A DNA stretch of 64,000 bases from Microbacterium sp. Root61. Its GTDB lineage: Bacteria; Actinomycetota; Actinomycetes; Actinomycetales; Microbacteriaceae. The translations under genes were made by a program, and so were the position numbers. The stretch is taken from the NCBI RefSeq assembly GCF_001427525.1, contig NZ_LMGU01000001.1, forward strand, positions 62,001-126,000, written 5' to 3'. The notes beneath the pieces were generated by a model that was given only the letters and a program-made list of their open reading frames with translations, did not search any database and was not told the DNA's origin. How positions within the stretch are numbered: position 1 is the first letter of the stretch; every line of letters begins with the position of its first letter. Below are positions 49,620 through 59,019 of this stretch, one piece after another.

Positions 49620-50551
49620 GCGGGCTCTCCTTCGGGGGCGAGAGCCGGAGCCCTCAGGAACTCGGGGTAGAGGGCGGCGGGCAGTTGTCCCTGACCGAGG
49701 AGGTAGACCACCTGCAGGACGGGGATGCCCCACCAGGGGAACAGCCCGAGCGTCGCCTCCCACCCCGAGGAGGCGAAAGGAAGCCCAGCCCGGAGGAGGA
49801 TCGCAACGCACAGGCCGAACGGCAGCCACGCGGCCATGGCGGCACCCATGCGAAGTGTCGAGAGGGCATCCTTGCGGAACAGATCGTCCCATGCGAGTTC
49901 GACCGTGTCCGACGCGGGCTGCGGCTGGCTCAGCACTCGCCGCTCCGCTGCGCGCCCGGTGAGGACGGCCGCCACGGCGAGCGCCGCGGTCGCGCCGACC
50001 CACGCGAGCTGGTCGGGGGCGACGGCTCCGACCGCGACCGTGGCGACGACAGCGACGATGAGCAGACCGGCCGCCGCGAGGAGGGCCGTCGGGGTCCACA
50101 CGCGCCACTGGCCGATGTAGTCGCCGATCGAGAGCGACTGCACACGCGCGACGCGGGGCGCTGCCGGCGCAGGGGAGAACAGTCGCTCGCGCGTGGTCAC
50201 GACCGCGGCCGAGATCGTCAGGACGCCGAAGAAGATCGCGATGGCGAAGAACCAGAGGAAGTAGGGGCTCGCGCCGAGCGGCGTGAGGATGAACATCGAT
50301 CCCACAACCGCGATGGCGACGAGGAGACCCCACATGTTCGCCCGGGTGAGGGCGCGTGTGCGGACACGGATGCTGTGTTCGGTCGATGGGAACCCGACCG
50401 GAAGGCGAGCTCGCATCGACATCTGCGCGACGCGACGGGCTCCCCACTGCGGGCGAGCCGTCACGAAGAGGAAGGCGATCGGCACGAGCGCGTACAGCGC
50501 CAGAGCGATGCCGTTGAAGATCTCCATGGGCATGTAGAACGATCCAGGCAT
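49616..50551 (-). CDS. Polytopic membrane protein co-transcribed with a GntR regulator
   Basis: A 311-residue protein I do not recognise, with about seven hydrophobic segments (IALALYALVPIAFLFV, MWGLLVAIAVVGSMFIL, YFLWFFAIAIFFGVLTIS, LLAAAGLLIVAVVATVAVG, WVGATAALAVAAVLTG, WLPFGLCVAILLRAG, WGIPVLQVVYLLGQ). It lacks ATPase or transporter signatures. AAAGGAG stands just before ATG 50551. YtrA-type regulators usually repress their own operon, so this gene is the likely target. A good sigma-70 promoter lies upstream. Confidence 0.75.
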   Translation of the reverse strand: MPGSFYMPMEIFNGIALALYALVPIAFLFVTARPQWGARRVAQMSMRARLPVGFPSTEHSIRVRTRALTRANMWGLLVAIAVVGSMFILTPLGASPYFLWFFAIAIFFGVLTISAAVVTTRERLFSPAPAAPRVARVQSLSIGDYIGQWRVWTPTALLAAAGLLIVAVVATVAVGAVAPDQLAWVGATAALAVAAVLTGRAAERRVLSQPQPASDTVELAWDDLFRKDALSTLRMGAAMAAWLPFGLCVAILLRAGLPFASSGWEATLGLFPWWGIPVLQVVYLLGQGQLPAALYPEFLRAPALAPEGEPA

Positions 50552-50558
50552 GGCTCCT

Positions 50559-50587
50559 TTTGTACGCGCTTTGTAGCAATGTGTCAA
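50559..50587 (-). promoter_or_regulatory. Sigma-70 promoter (TTGACA-N17-TACAAA) with overlapping dyad
   Basis: On the minus strand: -35 TTGACA (50582-50587), 17-base spacer, -10 TACAAA (50559-50564). The -35 sits inside TGTGT-TG-ACACA, an inverted repeat that may be the operator of the linked GntR protein. Confidence 0.65.
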
Positions 50588-50665
50588 CACAAACATGGAA
50601 CGCACAGCTGGACCGGGCGCGCCCTGAGCCGAGGCATCCGTCGCCCAACTTAGGATTGGAGGGTC

Positions 50666-52078
50666 ATGATCAGACCCGATTTGAGCCTTCCCATCCCCGA
50701 GTCCATCGAGGCCGCACACTTCATCGGCATCGGCGGCTCCGGCATGTCTGGCCTCGCGCGGATGTTCCTGGCGCGCGGGATCCGCGTCTCGGGGTCCGAC
50801 CGCGCGGACAGCCCGGCGCTGCGGGACCTCGCCGCGCTCGGCGCGCAGGTGCACGTCGGGCACGACGCGGCGAACCTCGGCGATGCCGACACGGTGGTCC
50901 ACACCGGCGCGATCTGGCCGGAGAACCCCGAGTTCGTCCTGGCGAAGGAACGGGGGATGCCGGTCATCCATCGTTCGCAGGCGCTGCATTGGCTGATCGG
51001 CGGGCGTCGCCTCGTCTCGGTCGCCGGGGCGCACGGCAAGACCACGTCGACCGGCATGATCGTGACCGCCCTGCGCGAGCTCGGCGCCGACCCGAACTTC
51101 GTCAACGGCGGAGTGATCGCGGGACTGGGCGCCTCGAGCGGCAGCGGCGCCGACGAGCTGTTCGTGATCGAGGCCGACGAGTCCGACGGCACGTTCCTGC
51201 TCTACGACACCTCGATCGCGCTCATCACGAACGTCGACCCCGACCACCTCGACCACTACGGCACCGACGACGCGTTCGTCGACGCGTTCGCCCGCTTCGC
51301 CAACGAGGCGAGCGAGGCCGTGGTCATCTCGTCCGACGACGAAGGCGCGCAGCGGGTCGCCGAGCGGATCACCCATGCCAACGTGCTCACGTTCGGGCAG
51401 GCGGACGCCGCAGACCTCCGTGTCGTCGACGTCCGCACCGACGGACCTGTGGCCTTCACGCTGCGGCGGGGCGAGGCATCCGTCGGGGTGCAGCTCAAGG
51501 TGCCGGGCGTGCACAACGCGATCAACGCCGCCGGTGCTGTCGCTGTGCTGCTGACGCTCGGTTACGACCTCGAGCCGGCCGCACGCGCGGTCGAGGGCTT
51601 CGAGGGGACCGCGCGCCGGTTCGAGCTGCAGGGCGTGCAGCGCGGCGTGAGCGTGTTCGACGACTACGCGCACCACCCGACCGAGGTCGCCGCGGCGCTG
51701 TCGGCGGCGCGCACGGTGGTCGGCGAGGGGCGGATCATCGCCCTGCACCAGCCGCACACCTACTCGCGCACGCAGCAGATGTACCAGGAGTTCGCCGACG
51801 TGCTCGAGGAGTACGCCGACCACACCGTCGTGCTCGACGTCTACGGAGCGCGGGAGGACCCGGTTCCCGGCGTCACCGGCGCCCTCGTCAGCGAGGCGTT
51901 CGGCGATCCGGAGCACGTGCACTTCGTCGCCGACTGGCAGGCGGCCGCGGACTACACTGCCTCCGTCGCCCGCGATGGGGACTACGTCATCACCCTGGGC
52001 TGCGGAAACGTGAACCTGATCATCCCGCAGGTGCTCGCCGCGCTGGCCGCGCCGGTCGCCCCGAGCGCGGGGGAGTAG
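50666..52078 (+). CDS. murC: UDP-N-acetylmuramate--L-alanine ligase MurC
   Basis: ATP-dependent ligase of 470 residues that adds L-Ala (or Gly, in organisms with B-type peptidoglycan) to UDP-MurNAc, the first stem-peptide step. N-terminal [18 protein letters not shown]-loop [40 protein letters not shown] and [17 protein letters not shown] 50666 has GGAGG upstream and TAGGAT at 50651-50656 as a possible -10, so this gene may restart transcription after the inserted GntR unit. First-residue specificity cannot be read by eye. Confidence 0.94.
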   Translation: MIRPDLSLPIPESIEAAHFIGIGGSGMSGLARMFLARGIRVSGSDRADSPALRDLAALGAQVHVGHDAANLGDADTVVHTGAIWPENPEFVLAKERGMPVIHRSQALHWLIGGRRLVSVAGAHGKTTSTGMIVTALRELGADPNFVNGGVIAGLGASSGSGADELFVIEADESDGTFLLYDTSIALITNVDPDHLDHYGTDDAFVDAFARFANEASEAVVISSDDEGAQRVAERITHANVLTFGQADAADLRVVDVRTDGPVAFTLRRGEASVGVQLKVPGVHNAINAAGAVAVLLTLGYDLEPAARAVEGFEGTARRFELQGVQRGVSVFDDYAHHPTEVAAALSAARTVVGEGRIIALHQPHTYSRTQQMYQEFADVLEEYADHTVVLDVYGAREDPVPGVTGALVSEAFGDPEHVHFVADWQAAADYTASVARDGDYVITLGCGNVNLIIPQVLAALAAPVAPSAGE

Positions 52079-52084
52079 CGGAGC

Positions 52085-53104
52085 GTGCGTCGGCCGTCCG
52101 CGCTGCCGCCCGCCGCCGCGCCGCGGTCGCCCGCATCCACCGCTCCCGCTCCTGCTTCTGAAGCCACGCGAGACGTCAAAAAGGTACGCGAACCGGCGCC
52201 GGAAGCGGCAACTTCTGCGATCTCGCGGGATCTGGGCGAGGAGCACTTCGGCGCGCCGGCGCCGCTGCCGGGGATGGAGCCGGGCGGCAGCGGCGACCCC
52301 GACACTGTGGGCGCGAACAGCACCGGCAGCACGGACCAGCCGGTCGGGCTGCGCGACGTGTGGCGGGCCTCCCGGGCGCGGCGCAAGGCGCTGCGGGCCG
52401 AGGTGCGGCGATTCACCGTGCGCCAGCGGCGCCGGCGGATGGTCTGGATCGGCGTCACGGCATCCCTCGTCCTTCTCGTGCTCGCGACGCTCGGCGCCGC
52501 CTACAGCCCGCTGTTCGCCGTCGAGAAGATCACGATCGTGGGTACTGCCCAGCTCGACACTGCGGCCGTCGAGGGAGCCCTCGCCGACCAGCTCGGCACC
52601 CCACTGCCGCTGGTGGACGAGAGCGCGATCAAGGCCGTCCTCGTCGGCTTCCCGCTCGTCGAGACGTACTCGCTCGAAGCGCGACCCCCGCATGAACTGG
52701 TCGTGCGCATCGTCGAGCGCACCCCGATCGGCGTCATCGCCGGCCGCGCCGGCTACACCCTCGTCGATGCCGCAGGAGTCGCGCTCTCCACGACGCCGGA
52801 TCCGCCCGCCGGGCACGCGATCATCACCGTCGCGGACGGCGTCGACTCGCCGACCTTCGCCTCGGTCGGCAAGGTCATGCGCGCGCTGCCAGAGTCGATC
52901 CTGGTGCAGGTCACCGAGGTCTCGGCGACGACCCCCGACGACGTCACGCTCACCCTCGGCGGTGCCAACGCGCAGATCGTGTGGGGCAGTGCGGACCAGT
53001 CCGCGGAGAAGGCGGTCGCGCTCGAGAAGATGATGGCGGCCCGGCCCCCGGCATCCGTCAGCGTCTACGACGTGACCTCTCCGAAGGCGATAGTCGTCCG
53101 CTGA
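52085..53104 (+). CDS. ftsQ: Cell division protein FtsQ (DivIB family)
   Basis: Bitopic divisome protein of 339 residues. A long disordered cytoplasmic region (about 1-115) precedes the membrane helix (IGVTASLVLLVLATLGAAY), then the POTRA domain (FAVEKITIVGTAQLDTAAVEGAL, PLVETYSLEARPPHELVVRIVERTPIGVI) and the FtsQ beta domain. It recruits FtsL/FtsB. GTG 52085 is 6 bases after murC. Within the disordered region, 52165-52230 looks like a decayed palindromic repeat with atypical codons (AAA, AAG, GTA). Confidence 0.88.
   Translation: MRRPSALPPAAAPRSPASTAPAPASEATRDVKKVREPAPEAATSAISRDLGEEHFGAPAPLPGMEPGGSGDPDTVGANSTGSTDQPVGLRDVWRASRARRKALRAEVRRFTVRQRRRRMVWIGVTASLVLLVLATLGAAYSPLFAVEKITIVGTAQLDTAAVEGALADQLGTPLPLVDESAIKAVLVGFPLVETYSLEARPPHELVVRIVERTPIGVIAGRAGYTLVDAAGVALSTTPDPPAGHAIITVADGVDSPTFASVGKVMRALPESILVQVTEVSATTPDDVTLTLGGANAQIVWGSADQSAEKAVALEKMMAARPPASVSVYDVTSPKAIVVR
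52165..52230. repeat. Probable decayed family B element inside ftsQ
   Basis: CACGCGAGACGTCAAAAAGG on the left and GCAACTTCTGCGATCTCGCG on the right keep the spacing and much of the sequence of the intergenic family B arms (CGCGAG...; ACTTCTG..GA.CTCGCG). Translated in frame within the disordered N-terminus of FtsQ. Confidence 0.5.
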
Positions 53105-53186
53105 GCCCTCTGACGAGGCAATTCGCGAGGGGATGTCGCGACACGCGGTGCGCCTTCGTCGCCGCGCGCCGACCGCCGCATACTTT

Positions 53187-53235
53187 CAATTCAGGAATTG
53201 CATACCGAGCATTTCTTTAGACCTCTACTAGAGGT
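53187..53235 (+). promoter_or_regulatory. ftsZ leader with two inverted repeats
   Basis: The AT-rich gap before ftsZ holds the palindrome CAATTC-AG-GAATTG (53187-53200) and the hairpin ACCTCT-ACT-AGAGGT (53221-53235), with a TTTAGACC segment between that may be a -10. An ftsZ-specific promoter here would fit the usual need for extra FtsZ; FtsR is a candidate regulator. Confidence 0.45.
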
Positions 53236-53270
53236 TGAAGGTTAGACAGGTCCAGGGCACGGAGGCCGGC

Positions 53271-54419
53271 ATGAGCCAGAACCAGAACTACCTCGCGGTC
53301 ATCAAGGTTGTCGGCGTCGGCGGCGGCGGCGTGAACGCCGTCAACCGCATGATCGACCTCGGCCTTCGTGGTGTCGAGTTCATCGCGATCAACACCGACG
53401 CGCAGGCGCTCCTGATGAGCGACGCCGACGTCAAGCTCGACGTCGGACGCGAGCTCACTCGCGGACTCGGTGCCGGAGCAGACCCCGAGGTCGGCCGTCG
53501 CGCCGCCGAGGACCACGCCGAAGAGATCGAGGAGGCGCTGCGAGGCGCCGACATGGTCTTCGTGACCGCGGGCGAGGGTGGCGGAACCGGTACCGGTGGC
53601 GCTCCGGTCGTGGCCAAGATCGCGAAGTCGATCGGCGCGCTGACCATCGGTGTCGTCACCAAGCCGTTCTCCTTCGAGGGACGTCGCCGCCAGAGCCAGG
53701 CCGAGGCCGGCGTCGCGAAGCTCAAGGAAGAGGTCGACACCCTCATCGTGGTGCCGAACGACCGCCTGCTCGAGATCAGCGACCGCGGCATCTCGATGAT
53801 CGAGGCGTTCGCCACGGCCGACCAGGTGCTCCTCGCTGGTGTCCAGGGCATCACCGACCTGATCACGACCCCGGGTCTGATCAACCTCGACTTCGCCGAC
53901 GTCAAGTCGGTCATGCAGGGTGCGGGTTCCGCGCTCATGGGCATCGGCTCGGCACGCGGTGCAGACCGCGCGATCAAGGCCGCCGAGCTGGCCGTCGAAT
54001 CGCCGCTGCTCGAGGCCTCGATCGAGGGCGCGCACGGCGTGCTCCTGTCGATCCAGGGCGGATCGAACCTCGGCATCTTCGAGATCAACGACGCCGCGCA
54101 GCTCGTCAAGGAAGCGGCCCACCCCGAGGCGAACATCATCTTCGGTACGGTCATCGACGACACGCTCGGCGATGAGGTGCGCGTCACGGTCATCGCGGCC
54201 GGCTTCGATGGTGGCAGTCCCTCGCTGCGGCTCGACCCGGTCACGGTCTCGCGCCCGGTCGCGACACCGGTCATCCCGGCAACGCCGGCGGTTGACGCGG
54301 CGCGCGAGCTGGACGTCGAAGAGAAGGAGTCGGTCTCGGTCGGCGCCGTCGTGCCCGACTCGAGCTACGACTCGGCCTTCGGCGACGACGATCTCGACAT
54401 CCCCGACTTCCTGAAGTAG
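53271..54419 (+). CDS. ftsZ: Cell division protein FtsZ
   Basis: Tubulin-like GTPase of 382 residues that forms the Z ring. N-terminal [19 protein letters not shown], tubulin signature [16 protein letters not shown] (about 101-116), T7-loop [13 protein letters not shown] and the C-terminal partner-binding peptide [11 protein letters not shown], which binds SepF here since FtsA is absent in this group. The C-terminal linker is short. ATG 53271 follows GGAGG (53261-53265); in-frame starts to 53235 lack such a site. The pgeF/yfiH gene often found next in actinobacteria is absent; yggS follows at once. Confidence 0.97.
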   Translation: MSQNQNYLAVIKVVGVGGGGVNAVNRMIDLGLRGVEFIAINTDAQALLMSDADVKLDVGRELTRGLGAGADPEVGRRAAEDHAEEIEEALRGADMVFVTAGEGGGTGTGGAPVVAKIAKSIGALTIGVVTKPFSFEGRRRQSQAEAGVAKLKEEVDTLIVVPNDRLLEISDRGISMIEAFATADQVLLAGVQGITDLITTPGLINLDFADVKSVMQGAGSALMGIGSARGADRAIKAAELAVESPLLEASIEGAHGVLLSIQGGSNLGIFEINDAAQLVKEAAHPEANIIFGTVIDDTLGDEVRVTVIAAGFDGGSPSLRLDPVTVSRPVATPVIPATPAVDAARELDVEEKESVSVGAVVPDSSYDSAFGDDDLDIPDFLK

Positions 54420-54429
54420 GGCGTCCCGC

Positions 54430-55119
54430 GTGGACACCGACCTCGCCGCACGTCTCGCCGACGTCGATGCCCGCATCGCGGACGCCGCCCGTGCGGCGGG
54501 TCGGGATGCCGCGGAGATCACCCGCATCGTCGTGACCAAGTTCCATCCGGCCACGCTGGTGCAGGACCTCTTCGACCTCGGGGTGCGCGACGTCGGTGAG
54601 AACCGGCAGCAGGAGCTCTCCGCGAAGGCAGCGGTCTTCGCGGAGAATCGGGCACTGCGCTGGCATTTCATCGGGCAGGCGCAGGCCAACAAGGCCCGCG
54701 CGATCCGGGCGGCGGCATCCGTCGTGCACTCGATCGATCGCCCGCGCATCGCGGACGCGTTCGAGACGGCCGGAGAGGCGGATGCCGCGACCCTCGACGT
54801 GCTGCTGCAGGTGAACCTGACGACCGACCCTGGCCGCGGGGGAGTCGCCCCCGACGAACTCGAATCGCTCGCCGCGCACACGGCCGCGTGCCGCACGCTG
54901 CGGGTGCGCGGAGTGATGGCGGTCGCCCCGCTGGATGAGGCGCCCGCCGCCGCCTTCGAGCGGCTGCGCGGCTACGCGGACCGCGTGCGCACCGTCGTGC
55001 CGGACGCGAACTGGATCTCCGCGGGCATGACCGCGGACTTCGCCGAGGCGATCGCCGTCGGCGCGACACACCTGCGGATCGGGTCGGCAATCACCGGCCC
55101 CAGGCCGCCCCGCGACTAA
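54430..55119 (+). CDS. yggS: YggS-family pyridoxal-phosphate homeostasis protein
   Basis: A 229-residue single-domain PLP-binding TIM-barrel protein without known catalysis, involved in PLP and amino-acid homeostasis. Blocks: [12 protein letters not shown] (PLP Lys), [53 protein letters not shown] and [27 protein letters not shown]. Position between ftsZ and sepF is conserved across Gram-positive bacteria. The start is GTG 54430, 10 bases after ftsZ. Confidence 0.92.
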   Translation: MDTDLAARLADVDARIADAARAAGRDAAEITRIVVTKFHPATLVQDLFDLGVRDVGENRQQELSAKAAVFAENRALRWHFIGQAQANKARAIRAAASVVHSIDRPRIADAFETAGEADAATLDVLLQVNLTTDPGRGGVAPDELESLAAHTAACRTLRVRGVMAVAPLDEAPAAAFERLRGYADRVRTVVPDANWISAGMTADFAEAIAVGATHLRIGSAITGPRPPRD

Positions 55120-55150
55120 CCTCGAAACAGACGATCGAACGGAGGATGCG

Positions 55151-55606
55151 ATGTCGAACCCCCTCAAGAAGACCATGGTGTACTTGGGCCTCGCCGACGA
55201 GGAAGAGGTCTACGACGAGCCGGCTGCGCAGCCGACGAGTCGCAAGATGCAGACAGTCGAGAAGGCCGCTACCGTGACTCCACTTCACCGCCCCACCGTC
55301 GTGCGTCAGCCGGCACCCTCGGCGATCAGTGAGATCCTCACGGTGCACCCCAAGCAGTATCGCGACGCCCAGGTGATCGCCGAGAACTTCCGCGAGGGAA
55401 TTCCGGTCATCATCAACCTGTCGCAGATGAGCGACGCCGATGCGCGCCGCCTCATCGACTTCGCGAGCGGACTGTCGCTCGGGCTGTACGGGCGGATCGA
55501 GCGCGTCACGAGCAAGGTCTTCCTGCTCTCGCCTGAGAATGTCGCTGTATCGGGTGAAGGTGCGCTCGCACCGGCTGACCCCGATTCGGTCTCGTTCGCC
55601 CCGTAG
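55151..55606 (+). CDS. sepF: Cell division protein SepF
   Basis: A 151-residue FtsZ-membrane tether. The N-terminal amphipathic membrane-targeting helix ([19 protein letters not shown]) is followed by a linker and the SepF core (about 60-140: [58 protein letters not shown]). In actinobacteria lacking FtsA and ZipA it is the essential anchor of the Z ring. ATG 55151 follows CGGAGGA. A possible -10, TAACCT (55116-55121), overlaps the yggS stop. Confidence 0.95.
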   Translation: MSNPLKKTMVYLGLADEEEVYDEPAAQPTSRKMQTVEKAATVTPLHRPTVVRQPAPSAISEILTVHPKQYRDAQVIAENFREGIPVIINLSQMSDADARRLIDFASGLSLGLYGRIERVTSKVFLLSPENVAVSGEGALAPADPDSVSFAP

Positions 55607-55612
55607 CCCGCG

Positions 55613-55912
55613 GTGGACCTCGTAGGCCTCATCGCCTCGATACTGAACTTCCTGCTGCTGATGTACGTCCTCGTACTTCTGGCGCGCCTGATCCTGGATT
55701 GGATGCCGGTACTCAATCGCGAGTGGCGGCCCAAGGGTCCGGGCCTGGTGGCAGCAGAACTCGTGTACACGGTGACGGACCCGCCGATCAAGCTGTTCCG
55801 CCGATTCATCCCTCCGTTGCGCATCGGCGCGGTCTCGATCGACTTCGCTTTCACAGTGACGATGTTGCTGTGCTTCGTGCTGCTAGGGGTCACCGGCTCT
55901 CTCGCACGGTGA
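55613..55912 (+). CDS. yggT: YggT-family membrane protein
   Basis: A 99-residue protein with two membrane segments: LIASILNFLLLMYVLVLLARLIL at the N-terminus and ISIDFAFTVTMLLCFVLLGVTGS-like helix at the C-terminus (VSIDFAFTVTMLLCFVLLG), joined by the YggT loop WMPVLNREWRPKGPGLVAAELVYTVTDPP, which holds DPPIKLFRRFIPPLR. Function is undetermined; it is thought to act in envelope or division processes. GTG 55613 is 6 bases after sepF. Confidence 0.9.
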   Translation: MDLVGLIASILNFLLLMYVLVLLARLILDWMPVLNREWRPKGPGLVAAELVYTVTDPPIKLFRRFIPPLRIGAVSIDFAFTVTMLLCFVLLGVTGSLAR

Positions 55913-55924
55913 ATCTGCGGCGAC

Positions 55925-55930
55925 TATGCT
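55925..55930 (+). promoter_or_regulatory. Possible -10 (TATGCT) of wag31
   Basis: TATGCT lies in the 97-base gap before the DivIVA gene, leaving a leader of about 70 bases; no clear -35 hexamer. Confidence 0.35.
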
Positions 55931-56009
55931 GGCTTGGTACGGTCGGCAGGCAACGGCTGCCCGGCCCCGACATCGGCCCGCGACCTGAACTCTCGAAAGA
56001 GGAAACACC

Positions 56010-56597
56010 ATGGCTTTGACCCCCGATGACGTCGTCACCAAGCAGTTCCAGCACGTGCGATTCAAGGAAGGCTTCGACCCGGATGAGGTCGACGACTTCC
56101 TGGACGAGATCGTGGTGGAGTGGCGCAAGACGATCGCCGAGAACGATGAGCTGAAGGCCAAGCTGGCTGCGCTCGAGTCCGGAGAGGCAGCGCCCGTCGA
56201 GGCCGCCGCACCCATCGAGGTGCCCGCGCCCGTCGCCGCCGCCCCCGTGATCGAGAGCGGTGCGGCACCGGCCGCCGCCAGCGCCGGCATCATCGAGCTG
56301 GCCCAGCGCCTGCACGACGAGCACGTCGCCGAAGGCATCGCGCAGCGCGACCAGCTGGTCTCGGACGCGCAGGCCCAGGCCGCCTCGATCCTCGCCGAGG
56401 CTGAGGCCCGTGGCCGCGACGAGATCGCGCGCCTCGACAAGGAGCGTGCCGCGCTCGAGAGCCGCATCACCGAGCTCCGCCAGTTCGAGCGTGACTACCG
56501 CACGCAGCTGCGCAGCTGGATGGAGGGCAAGCTCCGCGACCTCGAGTCGACCACGACGTCCTCCGGCGCGACCCCGGTTTCGGCCATCGGTCTCTAG
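56010..56597 (+). CDS. wag31: DivIVA/Wag31 polar growth protein
   Basis: A 195-residue coiled-coil scaffold that marks negatively curved membrane and directs polar growth. The DivIVA lipid-binding head is LTPDDVVTKQFQHVRFKEGFDPDEVDDFLDEI (recognised by KQFQHVRFKEGFD); a first coiled coil, an Ala/Pro-rich linker (about 60-90) and the second coiled coil (LAQRLHDEHVAEGIAQRDQLV onward) follow. It is shorter than mycobacterial Wag31 (260 residues). Thr residues in the head region may be kinase targets, as in mycobacteria. AAAGAGGAA precedes ATG 56010. Confidence 0.94.
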   Translation: MALTPDDVVTKQFQHVRFKEGFDPDEVDDFLDEIVVEWRKTIAENDELKAKLAALESGEAAPVEAAAPIEVPAPVAAAPVIESGAAPAAASAGIIELAQRLHDEHVAEGIAQRDQLVSDAQAQAASILAEAEARGRDEIARLDKERAALESRITELRQFERDYRTQLRSWMEGKLRDLESTTTSSGATPVSAIGL

Positions 56598-56606
56598 GCC
56601 GGTCTT

Positions 56607-57329
56607 TTGACAGACCGAGCCCCCCTTCGTACGGCGGCGGCCGGCTCCATCATCGCGATTCTCGCGGTGCTGGTGCTGGCCGCCGACCAGTTCACCAAGT
56701 ACCTGGCGATCGAGAACCTCCCGCCGGAGGAGCCCGTCCACATCCTGGGCGACTTCCTGATCTTCTACCTGATCCGCAACTCGGGTGCGGCCTTCTCGCT
56801 CGGCGAGAGCGTCACCTGGATCTTCACGCTGGCCATGGCAGCGGTCGCGTTGACGATCATCTGGTTCATGTTCACCCGCATCCGTTCCCGGGTGTGGGCG
56901 ATCGTGCTCGGACTGCTGCTGGGCGGCGTGCTGGGAAACCTCACCGACCGGCTGTTCCGCGAGCCGTCCTTCGGCGTCGGCCACGTCATCGACTTCATCA
57001 GCACGCCGTGGATGATGCCCGCGATCTACAACGTCGCCGACATCTTCATCGTGACGATGATGATCGGGGTCGCGATCCTCGTGTTCATGGGGCTGCGCTT
57101 CGACGGCACGCGCGAGCCGCGCGGGGATACCGGCGAAGCCGCTGTCGCCGCGCCCGCGATCGAGGGCGTCGGAGATGACCGCGACGCCCTGTTCCCGACG
57201 GCCGATGCGGAGATCGGCGTGCCCGCCGAGGCATCCGAGGTCTCCGAACCGGTCGAGACGGAACCGGATGCTGCGGCCGCCGTGGATCCCGCCGACGCCC
57301 CGCCGACCGACCCCACGTCGAAGGACTGA
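56607..57329 (+). CDS. lspA: Lipoprotein signal peptidase LspA
   Basis: Aspartic membrane protease of 240 residues that cleaves signal peptides of diacylated prolipoproteins. Four membrane helices in the first 160 residues; catalytic Asp blocks [12 protein letters not shown] and IYNVADIFI, and [12 protein letters not shown]. The C-terminal extension of about 75 residues is acidic and Ala/Pro-rich, beyond the normal enzyme length. TTG 56607 is the only credible start before the first helix, with a weak ribosome site. It lies 9 bases after wag31 and ends 1 base before the pseudouridine synthase start. Confidence 0.9.
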   Translation: MTDRAPLRTAAAGSIIAILAVLVLAADQFTKYLAIENLPPEEPVHILGDFLIFYLIRNSGAAFSLGESVTWIFTLAMAAVALTIIWFMFTRIRSRVWAIVLGLLLGGVLGNLTDRLFREPSFGVGHVIDFISTPWMMPAIYNVADIFIVTMMIGVAILVFMGLRFDGTREPRGDTGEAAVAAPAIEGVGDDRDALFPTADAEIGVPAEASEVSEPVETEPDAAAAVDPADAPPTDPTSKD

Positions 57330-57330
57330 C

Positions 57331-58251
57331 GTGGAGAGTCGCAGTCTGCCCGTTCCCGACGGGCTCGAAGGCGTGCGGGTGGATGCGGCACTCGCGAAGA
57401 TGCTCGGCTTCTCCCGCACCTTCGCCGCGGAGGTCGCCGATGCGGGCGGTGTGACCGTAGACGGTCGCACGCTCGAGCGGTCCGACCGCCTGCACGGTGG
57501 GTCCTGGCTCGAGGTGTCGTGGGTGCCCAAGCGCGGTCCCGAGATCGTGCCGATCGCCGTGCCGGACCTGGGGATCGTCTACCAGGACGACGACATCGTC
57601 GTGGTGGACAAGCCCTCCGGCGTGGCTGCCCACCCCAGCGTCGGGTGGGAGGGCCCCACGGTCCTCGGTGCACTCGCGGCCGGCGGCATCCGTGTCGCGA
57701 CCACCGGCGCGGCCGAGCGCCAGGGCGTCGTGCACCGCCTCGACGTGGGCACCAGTGGGCTCATGGTCGTCGCGAAGAGCGAGCACGCGTACACGGCTCT
57801 CAAGCGCGCCTTCAAGGAGCGCGAGGTCGAGAAGATCTACCACGCGGTCGTCCAGGGCCACCCCGACCCGCTCGCGGGCACCATCGATGCGCCGATCGGG
57901 CGGCACCCGACGCACTCCTGGAAGTTCGCGGTCACGCCGGACGGCAAGGACTCCGTCACGCACTACGAGACGCTCGAGGCGTTCCCCGGGGCATCCCTGC
58001 TGGAGATCCATCTCGAGACCGGCCGCACGCACCAGATCCGCGTGCACATGGCCGCGCACCGGCATCCGTGTGTCGGCGACCCGCTCTACGGTGCGGACCC
58101 GACGATGTCGGCACGCCTCGGCCTCATCCGCCAGTGGCTGCACGCGCACCAGCTGGCGTTCACGCACCCGCAGACCGGCGAATGGGTCACCTTCACCTCG
58201 GACTATCCGGCCGACCTGGCGCACGCGCTCGAGGTGCTGCGCGGCGACTGA
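57331..58251 (+). CDS. rluD: RluA-family 23S rRNA pseudouridine synthase
   Basis: A 306-residue RNA pseudouridine synthase: N-terminal S4 domain ([22 protein letters not shown]), then the catalytic domain with [32 protein letters not shown] (catalytic Asp in HRLD), KIYHAVVQG and [19 protein letters not shown]. Similarity is greatest to RluD, which makes pseudouridines in helix 69; target assignment is by family only. GTG 57331 follows AAGGA with a 5-base gap; the frame is open earlier but lies within lspA. The lspA-rluD pair is conserved widely. Confidence 0.92.
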   Translation: MESRSLPVPDGLEGVRVDAALAKMLGFSRTFAAEVADAGGVTVDGRTLERSDRLHGGSWLEVSWVPKRGPEIVPIAVPDLGIVYQDDDIVVVDKPSGVAAHPSVGWEGPTVLGALAAGGIRVATTGAAERQGVVHRLDVGTSGLMVVAKSEHAYTALKRAFKEREVEKIYHAVVQGHPDPLAGTIDAPIGRHPTHSWKFAVTPDGKDSVTHYETLEAFPGASLLEIHLETGRTHQIRVHMAAHRHPCVGDPLYGADPTMSARLGLIRQWLHAHQLAFTHPQTGEWVTFTSDYPADLAHALEVLRGD

Positions 58252-58302
58252 CCGTGCACCGTTCCCGTTCACGGTGTCGGATGCAGGTGGCACAGTGTCG
58301 TC

Positions 58303-58875
58303 ATGACGATCGACGTGCGTCCGGCGCGGGAGTTCGACGACACCCGTGCGGTGATCGGGCCCAAGGGGGAGAACTCGACGGTGTGCTGGTGCCTGAGCTA
58401 CCGCATCCCGTCGAAGGAAGCGCTCGCGCTGCGCGGTCCGGCGCGGGGCGAACGGGTCAAGGAGCTGCTCGCCGAGCCGCTGGCGCCCGGCGTGCTCGCG
58501 TACGACGGTGATGTGCCGGTCGGATGGGCGGGTGTTCATCCACGCCGAGACACCCATTTCGCGACCTTCCGGAAGATCCCGCACATCGACGATCTCGACG
58601 TGTGGTCGGCGTGGTGCTTCCGTGTGCGGCCGGGGCATCGCAAGAAGGGCGTCATGCACGCGCTCCTCGACGGGGCCGTCGAGTTCGCACGGGAGAACGA
58701 TGCGCCCGCGATCGAGGGGTACCCGATCGACAACGACGGCGCGCGGATCGATCTGACCATGGCCTACGTCGGCACGCGGGCCCTGTTCGAGAAGGCGGGT
58801 TTCGTCAAGGCGGCCGATACGACGTCGGTGCTGAGCGGCTTCCCGCGGGTCCTGATGCGCCTCGACCTGCGCTGA
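58303..58875 (+). CDS. GNAT-family N-acetyltransferase
   Basis: A 190-residue acetyltransferase-fold protein. After the NTVCWCLSYR-type block (STVCWCLSYRIPS) comes VPVGWAGVHPRRDT, then the acetyl-CoA-binding motif A VRPGHRKKGVMHALLDGAVEFA and a C-terminal GFVKAADTTS strand. This subfamily, with CWC near the start, is common in actinobacteria; its substrate is unknown. CACAGT lies 6 bases before the ATG, a weak leaderless-type promoter. Confidence 0.85.
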   Translation: MTIDVRPAREFDDTRAVIGPKGENSTVCWCLSYRIPSKEALALRGPARGERVKELLAEPLAPGVLAYDGDVPVGWAGVHPRRDTHFATFRKIPHIDDLDVWSAWCFRVRPGHRKKGVMHALLDGAVEFARENDAPAIEGYPIDNDGARIDLTMAYVGTRALFEKAGFVKAADTTSVLSGFPRVLMRLDLR

Positions 58876-59004
58876 GGGTCCGTAGCCCGCACTCGCTGCG
58901 CGCGTGGCGGGGCCCGCACGCGACACGCCGGCCCGCGGCATCCGGTCTCGGCCTGTCATCGGGGAGCTCCACAGAAGCGTCCGCGGTCCCTCACACTCCG
59001 CCTC

Positions 59005-59010
59005 TAGGCT
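59005..59010 (+). promoter_or_regulatory. -10 element TAGGCT of the ECF sigma-factor gene
   Basis: TAGGCT ends 9 bases before ATG 59020, giving at most a 2-3 base leader. Confidence 0.4.
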
Positions 59011-59019
59011 CGGGGCGAC

